This document shows, one piece after another, positions 43,852 to 53,563 of a stretch of 64,000 nt of DNA. Positions within the stretch are counted from its first letter, which is position 1, and each line of letters begins with the position of its first letter. Origin of the DNA: Diaminobutyricibacter sp. McL0608 (GTDB taxonomy: Bacteria > Actinomycetota > Actinomycetes > Actinomycetales > Microbacteriaceae); NCBI RefSeq assembly GCF_039613825.1, contig NZ_CP154826.1, positions 2,356,001 through 2,420,000 on the forward strand. The letters are read 5' to 3'. Made by a program: the position numbers and the translations under genes. The notes beneath the pieces are model-generated. The model was given only the letters and a program-made list of their open reading frames with translations, was not told the DNA's origin and did not search any database.

Positions 43852-45561
43852 TCACGCCACGAGCGCCCGCCATTCCTCGCGCCTGACCCGTTGCGCTTCG
43901 GGGTCGGGTACCGGCGCCGCCGCCAGTAGTCGCTGGGTGTATGGATCGGATGGTGACCGCAGCACGCTCGCCGTCGTCCCGGTCTCGACGATGCGACCGT
44001 CGTGCATCACGGCGACCTGGTCGGCGAGGTCATGGACGACCGCCAGGTCGTGGCTGATGAACAGGCAGGCGAACCCGTAATGGTCCTGCAGGTCGTGCAG
44101 GAGATCCAGCACAGTGGCCTGCACCGAGACGTCGAGCGCGCTCGTCGGCTCGTCGGCTATCAGGAGTGCCGGCCGAAGCGCGATCGCGCGTGCGATAGCG
44201 ACGCGCTGGCGCTGACCGCCGGAGAGTTCGTGCTGGTAACGGTCGGCGAACGCGGTGTCGAGTTGCACAGCCGACAACAGCTCGCGCACACGTTCGCGCC
44301 GCTGAGCACCCGTGATCTCGGCGTGGAGTTTCAGTGGTTCCGCGATCGACTGTCCGACCGTGGCGCGAGGGTTCAGGCTCGAGGCCGGGTCCTGGAAGAT
44401 GTAGCCGATGCGGCTCCGGGCCGCCCGCAGCGCCCCCCGGGACGCATGAGCGAGCTCGACTCCGTCGACGGTCGCCGATCCGGAGCTGAGCGGCACCAGT
44501 CCGGCGAGCGCGCGGCCGATCGTGGATTTGCCCGAACCGGACTCCCCCACCAGGCCGAAGATCTGCCCCGGCTCGATGAGCAGGGTGACATCGTCGACGG
44601 CGGCGACCGGGTGCGATCCCCAGCCACGGCCGCCGTAGATGACGGACGCGCCGTCGAGGCGGGCCGCCGCACGCGCGACCGACGCATCCGCTGCATCCGC
44701 GACCGGCCGGTGCGCGCGATCGGTGACGACCGCGGGATCCGTGAGCCGCAGCGCGTCGAGCCGTGGCACCGCAGCGAGGAGTCGCTGCGTGTACTCGGCG
44801 GTCGGATGCGCGAACAGCTCCGACGCATCCGCCCGCTCCACGACCCGCCCCTCCCGCATGACGACGACGTCGTCTGCGAGGTCGGCGACCACGCCCATGT
44901 CGTGTGTGATCAGCAGTACAGCAGTTCCGAGTCGGTCGCGGAGTTCGCGGATCAGGTCGAGGATGCCGGCCTGCACGGTGACATCGAGCGCCGTGGTCGG
45001 CTCGTCTGCGATGAGTGCCACCGGGTCGCACGAGATCGCCATCGCGATCATCGCGCGCTGCAGCTGGCCGCCGGAGAGTTCGTGCGGGTGCGACCGGGCG
45101 ACACGGGCCGGATCGGCGATCCCGACCGAGGCCAGCAGGCTCGACACGCGGTCGCCCGAATTCGCGCGACCGCCGGCCAGGCCGTGCGCGGCCAGGGCTT
45201 CCGCGATCTGGCGGCCGATCGTGATGACCGGGTTGAACGCGGTCATCGGCTCCTGGAACACGGTGCCCACGCTGCCGCCGCGCACCTGGCGCAGTCGCGC
45301 CGGGGTCGCTCCGAGCAGTTCTTCGCCCTGCAGCCGAACACTTCCCGTGACCGTCGCGCCGGCCGGAAGGAGCCCGAGCGTCGACATGGCCGTCACGCTC
45401 TTGCCCGAGCCGGACTCGCCGACGAGGGCGAGGACCCGCCCCGCTTCGAGGTCGAAACTGACCCGGTCGACGACCTTGCGGGTGTGCGCCCCTTCGTGGT
45501 CGTCCCTGTCGGTGAACGAGATCGAGACCTCGTCCACCGACAGGATCGGCGCGTCACTCAT
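43852..45561 (-). CDS. Fused double ATP-binding protein of the peptide ABC importer
   Basis: A 569-residue protein joining DppD- and DppF-type ATPases. Domain 1 has Walker [11 protein letters not shown], signature LSGGQLQRA and Walker [12 protein letters not shown]. Domain 2 (from about 300) has [19 protein letters not shown] and [11 protein letters not shown]. Both nucleotide sites are intact. The end ALVA lacks the long oligopeptide C-terminal domain of some DppF proteins. It starts 10 bases after the binding-protein stop. Confidence 0.94.
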   Translation of the reverse strand: MSDAPILSVDEVSISFTDRDDHEGAHTRKVVDRVSFDLEAGRVLALVGESGSGKSVTAMSTLGLLPAGATVTGSVRLQGEELLGATPARLRQVRGGSVGTVFQEPMTAFNPVITIGRQIAEALAAHGLAGGRANSGDRVSSLLASVGIADPARVARSHPHELSGGQLQRAMIAMAISCDPVALIADEPTTALDVTVQAGILDLIRELRDRLGTAVLLITHDMGVVADLADDVVVMREGRVVERADASELFAHPTAEYTQRLLAAVPRLDALRLTDPAVVTDRAHRPVADAADASVARAAARLDGASVIYGGRGWGSHPVAAVDDVTLLIEPGQIFGLVGESGSGKSTIGRALAGLVPLSSGSATVDGVELAHASRGALRAARSRIGYIFQDPASSLNPRATVGQSIAEPLKLHAEITGAQRRERVRELLSAVQLDTAFADRYQHELSGGQRQRVAIARAIALRPALLIADEPTSALDVSVQATVLDLLHDLQDHYGFACLFISHDLAVVHDLADQVAVMHDGRIVETGTTASVLRSPSDPYTQRLLAAAPVPDPEAQRVRREEWRALVA

Positions 45562-45571
45562 CGGTGGGAGC

Positions 45572-47224
45572 TCACTTGCCGAGCGTCACCGTCATGTAGT
45601 CCGGGTAGGCCGGGAACGACGGGATGAAGAAGTTCTGCACGTTCGAACCGCGCAGGAAGGACTGCTTCGCGTACGACAGCGGCACGACAGGTGCGTCTTC
45701 CATGATCTTCTTGTCAGCCTGGGCCCAGAGGTCCTGTGCCTTCGACTGGTCGGTCTCAGCGGTCGCCTGGTCGATCAGGGCGTCGACCGCCGGGCTCGAG
45801 TAGTGCGACACGTTGTAGGCGCCGTTACCGATCTGGCTGGAGGCGAACAACGGCTGGATGTTGCTGTTGGCGCTCGGGAAGTCGGGCTGCCAGCTGAACA
45901 GGACCAAGTCGAAGTCACCGGCGTTCGCGCTGGCGTCGGTGTAGAAGGAGTTCTGGTCCTCGGGCTTGAGGGTGACCTTGATTCCGCTGCGCTCGATGCC
46001 CTGCTGAATAGCCTGCGCCTGGGCGAGCGACGACGAGTCATTCTGCACGAGGAATGTCAGGTTGAGGTTGCTGACGCCGGTCGACTTGGCGAGCAGCTCC
46101 TTCGCCTTCGCGACATCGCCATCCGCTCCCGCCGGGTACAGGTTGAACTGCTTGCGCCCTGCGATACCGGGAGTGATCATGGTCGTCGCCGGGATTCCGG
46201 CGTCGGCGCCACCGGACGCGATGAGGAAGGCCTTCTTGTCGACGGAATACTCGAGCGACTGGCGCACCGAGAGCTGCTTGAGGGCGCCACGCTGGGTGTT
46301 CATCGCGAGGTAGCTGATCGGGCCGGCCTGCGACGTGGCCAGGCGTGCCTTCGCACTCGGGTTGTTCTTGACCTGAGCGAGCTCTGCAGCACCGAGGAAC
46401 TGGGCGCCGAAACCGCTCTTCGTCTCACCGGTGTCGGAGATCAGGCTCTGAACGGTCGTCGATTGGTTCTGGCTCTCCTTGAACACGACCGAGTCCGGGC
46501 CGGCCGTGCGAACACTGTCGGTCTTCGAGCTCCAGTACTTGTTGCGCACGAGAGTCAGCGCGGTGCCGTCCTGGTTCGCCTTCACCTGGTACGGGCCGGA
46601 GGCGACGGGGGTGTTCCCGTACGTGGTCGGGTTGTCCTTCGCCTTGGGCACCGGGGTGAAGGCGGGCATGGAGACGATCCACGGCCAGTCGCCGTAGGAG
46701 GCGTTCAGGTGGAAGACGATGGTCTTCGAGTCCGGCGTCGCGATGGATGCGAGGTCTCCACCGGTGTACGGGCCCTTGTAGTCGGCACCGCCGACGAGCA
46801 GCGTCTTGTGGTAGCCGAGGCCGCCGGTGAGCTGGTCGGAGAACGACCGCTCGACGCCGTACTTGATGTCCTGGCTGGTGATCGGGGTGCCGTCCTGGAA
46901 CTTCAGGCCGTCCTTCAGCGTGTAGGTCCAGGTCTTGCCGCCGTCGCTCTGCGTACCGGTGTTGGTCGCAAGGTCGGGAACGACCTTCGCGGCCTGGCCC
47001 GGCTTGACCTCCCACGTCGTGAGACGACGCTCGATGAGGCTGAGCGTGGTCGTCGCCAGGTTCTGGCTCTTCGCGGGGTCGAGGTTGATCTGGGTCGCGG
47101 GAGTCAGGATCGTCAGCGTCCCGCCTTTCGCTGAGCCTGAAGAGGAGGAGGGGGTGCTGCTGCACCCCGCGAGAAGTATGGCAACGGCAGCGGCAACAGC
47201 CGCGGCCTTCGTCAGGTTTCGCAT
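45572..47224 (-). CDS. Peptide/opine-type ABC substrate-binding lipoprotein
   Basis: A 550-residue SBP_bac_5 protein. The lipobox LLAGC (Cys21) is followed by a Ser-rich linker. The mature protein shows GGTLTILTPATQINLDPAKS, the family segment YTLKDGLKFQDGTPITSQDI and the C-terminal WAQADKKIMEDAPVVPLSYA. It binds di- or oligopeptides or similar molecules outside the cell. The start is the ATG at 47224; the long in-frame upstream extension is not protein-like. It is the first gene of the operon. Confidence 0.93.
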   Translation of the reverse strand: MRNLTKAAAVAAAVAILLAGCSSTPSSSSGSAKGGTLTILTPATQINLDPAKSQNLATTTLSLIERRLTTWEVKPGQAAKVVPDLATNTGTQSDGGKTWTYTLKDGLKFQDGTPITSQDIKYGVERSFSDQLTGGLGYHKTLLVGGADYKGPYTGGDLASIATPDSKTIVFHLNASYGDWPWIVSMPAFTPVPKAKDNPTTYGNTPVASGPYQVKANQDGTALTLVRNKYWSSKTDSVRTAGPDSVVFKESQNQSTTVQSLISDTGETKSGFGAQFLGAAELAQVKNNPSAKARLATSQAGPISYLAMNTQRGALKQLSVRQSLEYSVDKKAFLIASGGADAGIPATTMITPGIAGRKQFNLYPAGADGDVAKAKELLAKSTGVSNLNLTFLVQNDSSSLAQAQAIQQGIERSGIKVTLKPEDQNSFYTDASANAGDFDLVLFSWQPDFPSANSNIQPLFASSQIGNGAYNVSHYSSPAVDALIDQATAETDQSKAQDLWAQADKKIMEDAPVVPLSYAKQSFLRGSNVQNFFIPSFPAYPDYMTVTLGK

Positions 47225-47461
47225 GTGTCGGTGGATCTCTCTCACTTGTGATTCGGGCGCGACCATACGGTCTTCTGCAGCGCGCTGTGATTGCAGTCGG
47301 GACTTCCAGTATCGTCGGCGTCCGGCCGCCCTCAAATTCGTGTCACGGACTGTGACGCCTCTGGGTCGAACCGCGCGGGCGTGCGCGGTATTCCGAGACT
47401 CTTTCCCGGGTCTGTCACGGTTCCTGTACGCAGGTACATGTTGGGCGCGTAACGTCCGAAC

Positions 47462-47851
47462 ATGACCGACATGACCGGCAGTTTGACGACCCACGCCATC
47501 GCCCAGGGGATTCGCGACGACCGGGAGAAGGCGACGCGGGCACGATGGGCGGCAAGCCAGCCGGCGACGTGGAACGAATCGACCGTGGTACCGATACCCG
47601 CTGCTCTGCGCGGGCCGGCTTCGCCCATCCGCCGCGAGACGCGAGCAGCGATCTACGAGGCGAAGAAATTCATCGAGACGCTTCAGCACGAGAACCTCGG
47701 TCAGCTTCCACCGAACCTTTTCAATGCGCTTCGCGCGATTCATGACGCGATCGAGCTGGTCGCAGACGACCTGGATGGGCGTGCCGCCTCCCCCGTTGAC
47801 TCGGGTGACACAGTCGGCGGCTTCTGGTCGAATCGGCAGCGCGTCGGCTGA
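47462..47851 (+). CDS. Hypothetical protein (129 aa)
   Basis: A soluble, probably helical protein with no signal or membrane segment. The middle (RRETRAAIYEAKKFIETLQH then NLFNALRAIHDAIELVADDL) looks like a small helical bundle. I recognise no family. The ATG at 47462 has no strong ribosome-binding site. It is divergent from the peptide importer; the 237-base gap 47225-47461 holds only a weak 5-5-5 palindrome at 47342-47356. Confidence 0.55.
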   Translation: MTDMTGSLTTHAIAQGIRDDREKATRARWAASQPATWNESTVVPIPAALRGPASPIRRETRAAIYEAKKFIETLQHENLGQLPPNLFNALRAIHDAIELVADDLDGRAASPVDSGDTVGGFWSNRQRVG

Positions 47852-47924
47852 GCGTAGGCGCGTTGAGCACCCCCGAATGTGAGCGTACGGTGGGCGCATT
47901 CCCGTTGTACGAAAGGGGCACGCC

Positions 47925-48311
47925 GTGGCATTCGGCGAAGTGATTCCGTACCTGTACTACGAAGACGCGGACGCCGCACTCGACTGGCTCGAACGGGTGC
48001 TCGAGTTCGGGCCGTCGACCCGCTGGCGCCTGGGTGGACCGTCGACCAAGGAAGCCGACATCCTCGTCGGCGACAACCGAGTGTCGGTCACGGGTCGTCC
48101 GCCACGCATCGGTCAGGGCGCCGGCGCGCTCCTCATCGTCCATGTCGACGACATCGTTGCGTACCGCGCGCGGGTCGCGGAAGCAGACGGCAACACCCCC
48201 CTCAGCGCCGTCCAGCAGCAGCCGTACGGGCCCCTGACCTTCACCGTCGTCGACCCGTGGGGCTATCGCTGGAACTTCTGGCAAGGCGAGTCGTACCCGC
48301 CGACCGATTAG
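47925..48311 (+). CDS. VOC (glyoxalase-fold) family protein
   Basis: A 128-residue single-domain VOC protein starting at GTG with GAAAGGGG upstream. It shows the paired beta-alpha-beta-beta-beta modules: EVIPYLYYEDADAALDWLER, then LLIVHVDDIVAYRARVAEAD and FTVVDPWGYRWNFWQGE. VOC proteins include glyoxalases, dioxygenases and antibiotic-sequestering proteins; the metal ligands cannot be assigned with certainty and no partner gene indicates the substrate. Confidence 0.88.
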   Translation: MAFGEVIPYLYYEDADAALDWLERVLEFGPSTRWRLGGPSTKEADILVGDNRVSVTGRPPRIGQGAGALLIVHVDDIVAYRARVAEADGNTPLSAVQQQPYGPLTFTVVDPWGYRWNFWQGESYPPTD

Positions 48312-48331
48312 GGATTGCGACTCCCTGCCCC

Positions 48332-49150
48332 TCAGAGATCAGCGGTGGCGCGGATCCAGTCGACCGCGAGTTCGGGGACGAGGTCACCATCAGTGCCGTC
48401 GCTCCATTCGGGGAAATCGAAGACCGCGAGCATCAGCTGAAGCGGATATCGCGGAAGCGTACGACTGCGGTGGTGTTCGACGCCGTCGATCAAGAACGTG
48501 GCGTCTTCCTTTCTCCAGACCACCGCGTAGTCGTGAAATCGTGTCGGATCGATGCTCACGCGGGGCGTCGCGAAGTCTTCGACCAGTTCGGGGTCGCGGA
48601 ATGGATGCACCCCCATACCCACCTCAACGGTGACCGTGTCGGAGTCGTTGCCGATGGACCGACCGAAGATCTCGGCCACGCAGATCTCCCCGCACCGTTG
48701 AGGCTCATCCTCGAAACCAACGAGCCACAGTGCGGCCATCGAACGCGGCGAGAGGGTCATGGCGGCGCGCATCTCGACTCGCCCGCCGGTCACGAGCAGT
48801 CCCCGGAACGAGTCCTGTTCTTCCATGACCGTCGGGTGGCCCGCGAACGGTTGCTGGCCGATCGTGCTCCCGAGAGGGCCGGAGAAGGTCCCTGACTGCA
48901 TGCCTGAAACACGGATCGGAGGTTGGTGCAGCCCTTCGCACCAGATGTTGTGATCGATGGGAACATCCAGAACAAGCAGCGAGTCCGCCACCCGATAGCT
49001 GGCTGCCGTCTTCGCCCTGGAACTCCACTGCGGGAGATAGTGCGGAAACCAGATCTTCTCGTCGAGTGCCGGTCCGTCGAAGTCGTCCACGAAGGAATCG
49101 CTGTCTGTGGATGCGCCCCGCTGGTTCATCCCGCTGTCCGTTCGCCTCAC
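48332..49150 (-). CDS. GH16-like concanavalin-fold protein with altered catalytic motif
   Basis: A 272-residue protein with no signal peptide. The fold markers of glycoside hydrolase family 16 are present: DDFDGPALDEKIWFPHYLPQ at the start, GGRVEMRAAM, LWLVGFED, and FHDYAVVWRKEDATFLIDG. The catalytic motif, normally E-x-D-x-x-E, reads EICVAE (Glu155, Cys157, Glu160), so the assisting aspartate is replaced by cysteine. Both glutamates remain. The protein may have weak or changed activity, or may bind glycans only. It is convergent with the VOC gene. Confidence 0.8.
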   Translation of the reverse strand: MRRTDSGMNQRGASTDSDSFVDDFDGPALDEKIWFPHYLPQWSSRAKTAASYRVADSLLVLDVPIDHNIWCEGLHQPPIRVSGMQSGTFSGPLGSTIGQQPFAGHPTVMEEQDSFRGLLVTGGRVEMRAAMTLSPRSMAALWLVGFEDEPQRCGEICVAEIFGRSIGNDSDTVTVEVGMGVHPFRDPELVEDFATPRVSIDPTRFHDYAVVWRKEDATFLIDGVEHHRSRTLPRYPLQLMLAVFDFPEWSDGTDGDLVPELAVDWIRATADL

Positions 49151-49206
49151 GCCGCCTTTCGCTCACACACTAGACCGTGTCGCTCGACCGCGACCATGCC
49201 TATCCC

Positions 49207-50127
49207 TCAGCGGTCCGCACTCACTCCTTCGTCGCGAAGGAAGTCGTGGAGAATTCGCGCCGCCCGGCCCATGAGCGCCTCCGCAGCGGGCTGTTGCGGG
49301 CTCGGCACACGGGACTCGGTGAGGGCAGCGATTGCGAATGTCGGACCATCGCGATGTTCGACGACGCCGATCTCATGGCGGAGGTTGAGGACGGTTCCGG
49401 TTTTGGAAGACCACAGCGACGCTTCGGAGCCGAAGTCCGGTGCGAGACGCTGCCGAAACAGGTTTGCGCCCATCAGTTCCCGTACGCGACCGGCGACGCT
49501 GGCGTCGATTCGCGCCGGGCGCCAGAGGGCATCGAGGAGGTCGACGAGGGCACGTGCGGTGGAGACGCTTGCCACAGAGGTATTGAGCTGCGGAAGTCGG
49601 TGCCCATGACCATCGGTCGCCCCGAGGATTGCGAGTTCGTAGGCGAGATGCATTTCCTCGGCCGGCAGTCTCTCTGCGAGCGTTTCGGCCAGCTCTCCGG
49701 CGCTGTGCCGCACGGCTATCCCGTGCACGTCGAGCTCGGCCAGGATGCTGACGACCTCCTGCGGAGGAGTGAGTTCGAAAAGAGCGTCGGCCGCGGCGCC
49801 ATCGCTGAGCGAGGTGCTGAGATAGAGCAGGTCCTCGATGGCGACGGTTGCCGCGTGCCGGAACCGGCTGATCCCTGTCGGTCCGGGGGTGGTTATCAGA
49901 CCGGGGGCGACGACGACCGGCGTCGAACCGTCGAGCTCGCCCCGCCGCATCCGCTCGAGTGTCGCGACCGCCAGCGGAACCTTGACGACGGATGCGATGG
50001 GGTACGTGTCCTCGGGGTCGATTCCGATCTCTTCGCCGGTGTCCAGATCACGGACGAGAAAGGACCCGCGCAGGCCGCCGTCGTCAAGCATCAGGCGGAC
50101 GTCGTCCATGACCGCGCGTTCTCTCAT
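49207..50127 (-). CDS. Class A beta-lactamase-related serine hydrolase
   Basis: A 306-residue protein of the serine beta-lactamase/D-Ala-D-Ala peptidase fold. The nucleophile motif is SVVK (Ser46, Lys49), the second motif is SDG (108-110) instead of the usual SDN, and the third is KTG (242-244). I cannot find a clear ExxLN omega-loop glutamate, so strong beta-lactamase activity is doubtful. There is no signal peptide, so it would be cytoplasmic unless the true start is elsewhere. It overlaps the LysR gene by 4 bases (ATGA at 50124-50127), suggesting tightly linked expression. Confidence 0.83.
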   Translation of the reverse strand: MRERAVMDDVRLMLDDGGLRGSFLVRDLDTGEEIGIDPEDTYPIASVVKVPLAVATLERMRRGELDGSTPVVVAPGLITTPGPTGISRFRHAATVAIEDLLYLSTSLSDGAAADALFELTPPQEVVSILAELDVHGIAVRHSAGELAETLAERLPAEEMHLAYELAILGATDGHGHRLPQLNTSVASVSTARALVDLLDALWRPARIDASVAGRVRELMGANLFRQRLAPDFGSEASLWSSKTGTVLNLRHEIGVVEHRDGPTFAIAALTESRVPSPQQPAAEALMGRAARILHDFLRDEGVSADR

Positions 50128-51011
50128 GCGGCGTCTCCGGCTCTCGTCGCGTGAAGGCACTGCGATATCGCGTCGCCGAGGATGTTGTGGATGCGGTTGG
50201 CGTCGACAAGGTCCTTCGCGGCGAGGTCAAAGCCGCGCACCAGCCGTAGGTCGCCGAACGGCTGCCAGGCCAGCCCGAGCCGGTCGGCCTCCTCTCTCGC
50301 GCACAAGAGAAGGTCCCGGCCTGCATAGACCTCTGCAACGGCGGTCGTGGTCGACTGCGTGACCTCCAGCTGAGCAGGTGCGAGTCCGTGGCTGTCGCGC
50401 AGTCGGGTGATTCGGTCGCGAATTCCCGGGACATCGTCCTCGGCCTGGATCCAGATCCGCGGTGGTGTCGCGGTGTCGGTCCGGCCGCGCCTGATCGTGT
50501 CGAAGAAGAACGGAGCACCAGTCCGACCGCGTACGCTCGCGACACCCAACGGCACCGACCACGTCGCCTCGGCGGGTGTCGCAGGCACGAGAGCGACGTG
50601 TACCTCCGCCGATCGAACCTGCTCGATTCGCTCGTCAGCGTCTGCCGTGACGACATCGATCCGCAAGCCCTTCAGGCGCGCATCCGCCACCAGCCGCGCG
50701 AGGTCGCCCACCTCCAGCCCCGACGGCAGCGACAGCCGCAGGGTGAGCGACCTGGCTCGTTCCGCATCCGCATCCAGGTTCACCGCCATGCGAACCAGGC
50801 GCTTCGCAGAGGGCAACATCGCACGCCCGAACGGCGTCAGAGTCGCCTTTCGGGAGCTTCGATCGAACAGCAGGTCACCGAGCCGCCCCTCCAGCGCCGC
50901 TATCCTCCGACTGGCCACCGATTGCGGCACCCGAGCGGCAGCGGCACCGACAGTGAAACTTCCACGCTCGCTCACGTTCACGAACGCCACGCAGGCTGCC
51001 ACCAGGTCCAT
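50124..51011 (-). CDS. LysR family transcriptional regulator
   Basis: A 295-residue regulator. The N-terminal winged helix (about 1-60) contains ERGSFTVGAAAARVPQSVAS and RRIAALEGRLGDLLFDRSSR; the rest is the periplasmic-binding-like effector domain. The ATG at 51011 gives a standard N-terminus (MDLVAACVAFV). It is coupled to the downstream beta-lactamase-like gene and divergent from a penicillin-binding protein, a layout reminiscent of AmpR control of cell-wall-responsive genes. A palindrome with LysR-like geometry lies just upstream (51025-51039). Confidence 0.9.
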   Translation of the reverse strand: MDLVAACVAFVNVSERGSFTVGAAAARVPQSVASRRIAALEGRLGDLLFDRSSRKATLTPFGRAMLPSAKRLVRMAVNLDADAERARSLTLRLSLPSGLEVGDLARLVADARLKGLRIDVVTADADERIEQVRSAEVHVALVPATPAEATWSVPLGVASVRGRTGAPFFFDTIRRGRTDTATPPRIWIQAEDDVPGIRDRITRLRDSHGLAPAQLEVTQSTTTAVAEVYAGRDLLLCAREEADRLGLAWQPFGDLRLVRGFDLAAKDLVDANRIHNILGDAISQCLHATRAGDAA

Positions 51012-51024
51012 AGTCAGCAACCTT

Positions 51025-51039
51025 ATGCCAAAACGGCAT
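51025..51039. promoter_or_regulatory. Probable LysR-type binding site
   Basis: ATGCC, five bases, GGCAT is a perfect inverted repeat containing the T-N11-A core of LysR boxes. It is 14 bases from the lysR start and 100 bases from the divergent penicillin-binding-protein gene. Confidence 0.6.
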
Positions 51040-51138
51040 GAGAACCGGCGTTGGCGTCTTGGACAACATCAATCGCCCTGTCGAACATGGAACGATGACA
51101 GCCTCCCCCGTCGTGAATTCCTTCAATGAGGTCCGACC

Positions 51139-53550
51139 GTGAGCCGCTGGGCGGCGCTCGGCGCGTTCGTCGGCGCGAGTGCCGTCGCCGGTCTCCTGGT
51201 CACCGTCGCCGTCACTCCCGCGATCGCTGTCGCTGGAATGGCCACGAAGGGCAGCATCAGCGCCTTCGAAGGCCTCCCCGAATACCTGAAGATCGACCAA
51301 CTCGCACAGCCGACCACGATCTACGCGAAGAAGGGCGATGCAGAAGTCACCCTCGCCACCTTCTACGCGCAAGACCGTCTCCCCGTGAAATTCGACCAGA
51401 TCTCCCAGGCGGCCAAGGATGCGGCCATTGCAGGCGAAGACCCGCGGTTCTACGCGCACGGGGGAATCGACGTTCAAGGCACCGCACGCGGTGTCTTGTC
51501 CACGCTTGTAGGCAACCACGTCCAGGGCGGTTCCTCCATCACCCAGCAGTACGTGAAGAACGTCCTGCTCCAGAAGTGTGAAGCGATGACTGTCAAAACA
51601 GATGCCGACAAGACCAAATATCGGAACTGTGTCGACGACTCCACCGGCGTCTCCCCCGAACGCAAAGCCAGGGAGATGAGATATGCCATCGGTCTCGAGA
51701 AGAAATACTCCAAAGCCACAATCCTCGACGGCTACCTGAACATCGCCGGATTCGGCGGCACGGTCTACGGCATCGAAGCCGCGGCCCGCTACTACTTCAG
51801 CACTACCGCGGCCCAGCTGACGCCCGCGCAGGCCGCCAGCCTGATCGCGATCGTCAACGAACCGACGTCGCTGAAGCTCGACGACCCGACGAGTCCGACG
51901 AATGGAAAGGCCAACGGATACGCCGCCAACAAAGAGCGTCGCGACTACATCCTGGACAAGATGTACCAGTACAAGAAGCTGACCAAGCAGCAGTACGACG
52001 AAGCTCTCACGACGCCGATCACGCCCAAGATCACACCATCGGTTCGCGGCTGCCAGACAGCGGGCGGGGCAGCGTACTTCTGCGACTACGTTCAGCGGAT
52101 CATCCTCAACGACCCGAAATTCGGGGCAACCGACGACGACCGCGCGGCCAACTTCAACCGCGGCGGCTACAAGATCTTCACGACTCTCGACACGGACCTC
52201 CAGGACACAGCCGAGCAGACACTCGACTCGTATGTGCCGAAGACCTACGCAGAGGCAAACCTCGGAGGCGCCCTCGTCGGCGTGCAGCCGGGAACCGGTC
52301 GGGTTCTCTACATGGCCCAGAACAAGCAGTACAGCCAGGACCCTGCCGTCCTGGACTCCGGGGCCCAGTACACCTCGATCAACTACAACACCGACGAACG
52401 ATACGGCGGCTCCGGTGGATTCCAGGTCGGATCGACCTACAAGGCTTTCACCCTCGCCGAGTGGCTGAAACAAGGCCACACGCTCAACGAGACAGTCAAT
52501 GCGGACATCCGCACCTACGACCAGTCGACCTTCACCGACAGCTGCGGGGGCCCCTGGGTCGGCCCATGGAAGCCCACGAACGACAGCGCCGGCGAAGAAG
52601 GCATCCAGAGCGCGCTCAGCGCGACCGCGGCATCCATCAACACCGCCTACGTCGCGATGGCCCGCCAACTCGACCTGTGCGATATCCGCAACGATGCCGA
52701 GGCCTTCGGCGTCCACCCTGCCACCGGCGGACACCTCGACACCAACCCCGCCAGCGTGCTCGGGACCAACAACGTGGCGCCCCTCACAATGGCAACAGCG
52801 TTCGCCGCAATCGCTGACGGGGGCACCGTCTGCACCCCGATCGCCATCGACAAGATCACCGACGCCAACAACCGGAGCATCCCCGCACCGACCACCACGT
52901 GCACCCAGGCCGTCACCCCGCAGATCGCCGCCGCCATGGCCTATGCCCTTGAACGGGTGACCACCTACGGCACCGCTGCAGGCATGAACCCGACGGGCAC
53001 AGACATGCTGGCCAAAACCGGGACGACTGACGGCAATCAGCAGCTCTGGCTCGTCGCAGCGACAACGAAAGTCGCCGGCGCCTACTGGGTGGGCAACATC
53101 GACGGCCATGCGGACATGCGAACGATCTACCCGACCCACGGCACCACACCCGCGTTGGCCCGAACCGCAGTGATGCGCAATGTCATGGCGGCAGCCGTCG
53201 CGAAATACGGAGGCGACAGCTTCCCCGCGCCTTCCGCCTCCTCCGTCGTCGGAGCGCGGATCACTCTTCCCGACCTCACCGGGCAGACTCCCGACAGTGC
53301 CAAAGCAACGCTCAGTGCACTGGGACTGGGCTACCAGGACGGCGGCATGCGGGCGGGCGACCAGCCGGCGGGCGCCGTGCAGTCCACCTCCCCCAGCGCC
53401 GACAGCGCGGTCAACAGGGGCGACACCATCACCGTCTACCTGAGCTCAGGCCCGAGCCCGAAGCCCGCGCCGGCTCCCTCCGGCAAGCCCCGACCTGGTC
53501 CTACCGCTCCGGCGCCGACGGCCGGGCCACCGTCTGAAACCGGGCGGTAG
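51139..53550 (+). CDS. Class A penicillin-binding protein with PASTA domain
   Basis: An 803-residue bifunctional peptidoglycan synthase. A membrane anchor lies at about residues 5-32. The GT51 glycosyltransferase has AGEDPRFYAHGGID (catalytic Glu100) and QGGSSITQQYVKN. The transpeptidase domain has the nucleophile STYK (about Ser432), SIN (about 500) and KTGTTD (about 625). One PASTA domain (about 705-775) precedes a Pro/Gly-rich tail. It polymerises and cross-links the cell wall outside the membrane. The start is GTG at 51139. It is divergent from the LysR/beta-lactamase-like pair and may share their control. Confidence 0.94.
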   Translation: MSRWAALGAFVGASAVAGLLVTVAVTPAIAVAGMATKGSISAFEGLPEYLKIDQLAQPTTIYAKKGDAEVTLATFYAQDRLPVKFDQISQAAKDAAIAGEDPRFYAHGGIDVQGTARGVLSTLVGNHVQGGSSITQQYVKNVLLQKCEAMTVKTDADKTKYRNCVDDSTGVSPERKAREMRYAIGLEKKYSKATILDGYLNIAGFGGTVYGIEAAARYYFSTTAAQLTPAQAASLIAIVNEPTSLKLDDPTSPTNGKANGYAANKERRDYILDKMYQYKKLTKQQYDEALTTPITPKITPSVRGCQTAGGAAYFCDYVQRIILNDPKFGATDDDRAANFNRGGYKIFTTLDTDLQDTAEQTLDSYVPKTYAEANLGGALVGVQPGTGRVLYMAQNKQYSQDPAVLDSGAQYTSINYNTDERYGGSGGFQVGSTYKAFTLAEWLKQGHTLNETVNADIRTYDQSTFTDSCGGPWVGPWKPTNDSAGEEGIQSALSATAASINTAYVAMARQLDLCDIRNDAEAFGVHPATGGHLDTNPASVLGTNNVAPLTMATAFAAIADGGTVCTPIAIDKITDANNRSIPAPTTTCTQAVTPQIAAAMAYALERVTTYGTAAGMNPTGTDMLAKTGTTDGNQQLWLVAATTKVAGAYWVGNIDGHADMRTIYPTHGTTPALARTAVMRNVMAAAVAKYGGDSFPAPSASSVVGARITLPDLTGQTPDSAKATLSALGLGYQDGGMRAGDQPAGAVQSTSPSADSAVNRGDTITVYLSSGPSPKPAPAPSGKPRPGPTAPAPTAGPPSETGR

Positions 53551-53563
53551 ACCGGCCGACGCG

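Noticed and set aside
47342-47356. GTCAC-N5-GTGAC palindrome as an operator of the peptide importer
   Set aside because: Short 5-base arms in GC-rich DNA, more than 100 bases from either gene start and with no adjacent regulator; likely chance.
50875-53139. 754-residue minus-strand frame opposite the penicillin-binding-protein gene
   Set aside because: Val/Gly/Asp-rich mirror of the PBP coding strand; the plus-strand protein has every expected catalytic motif.
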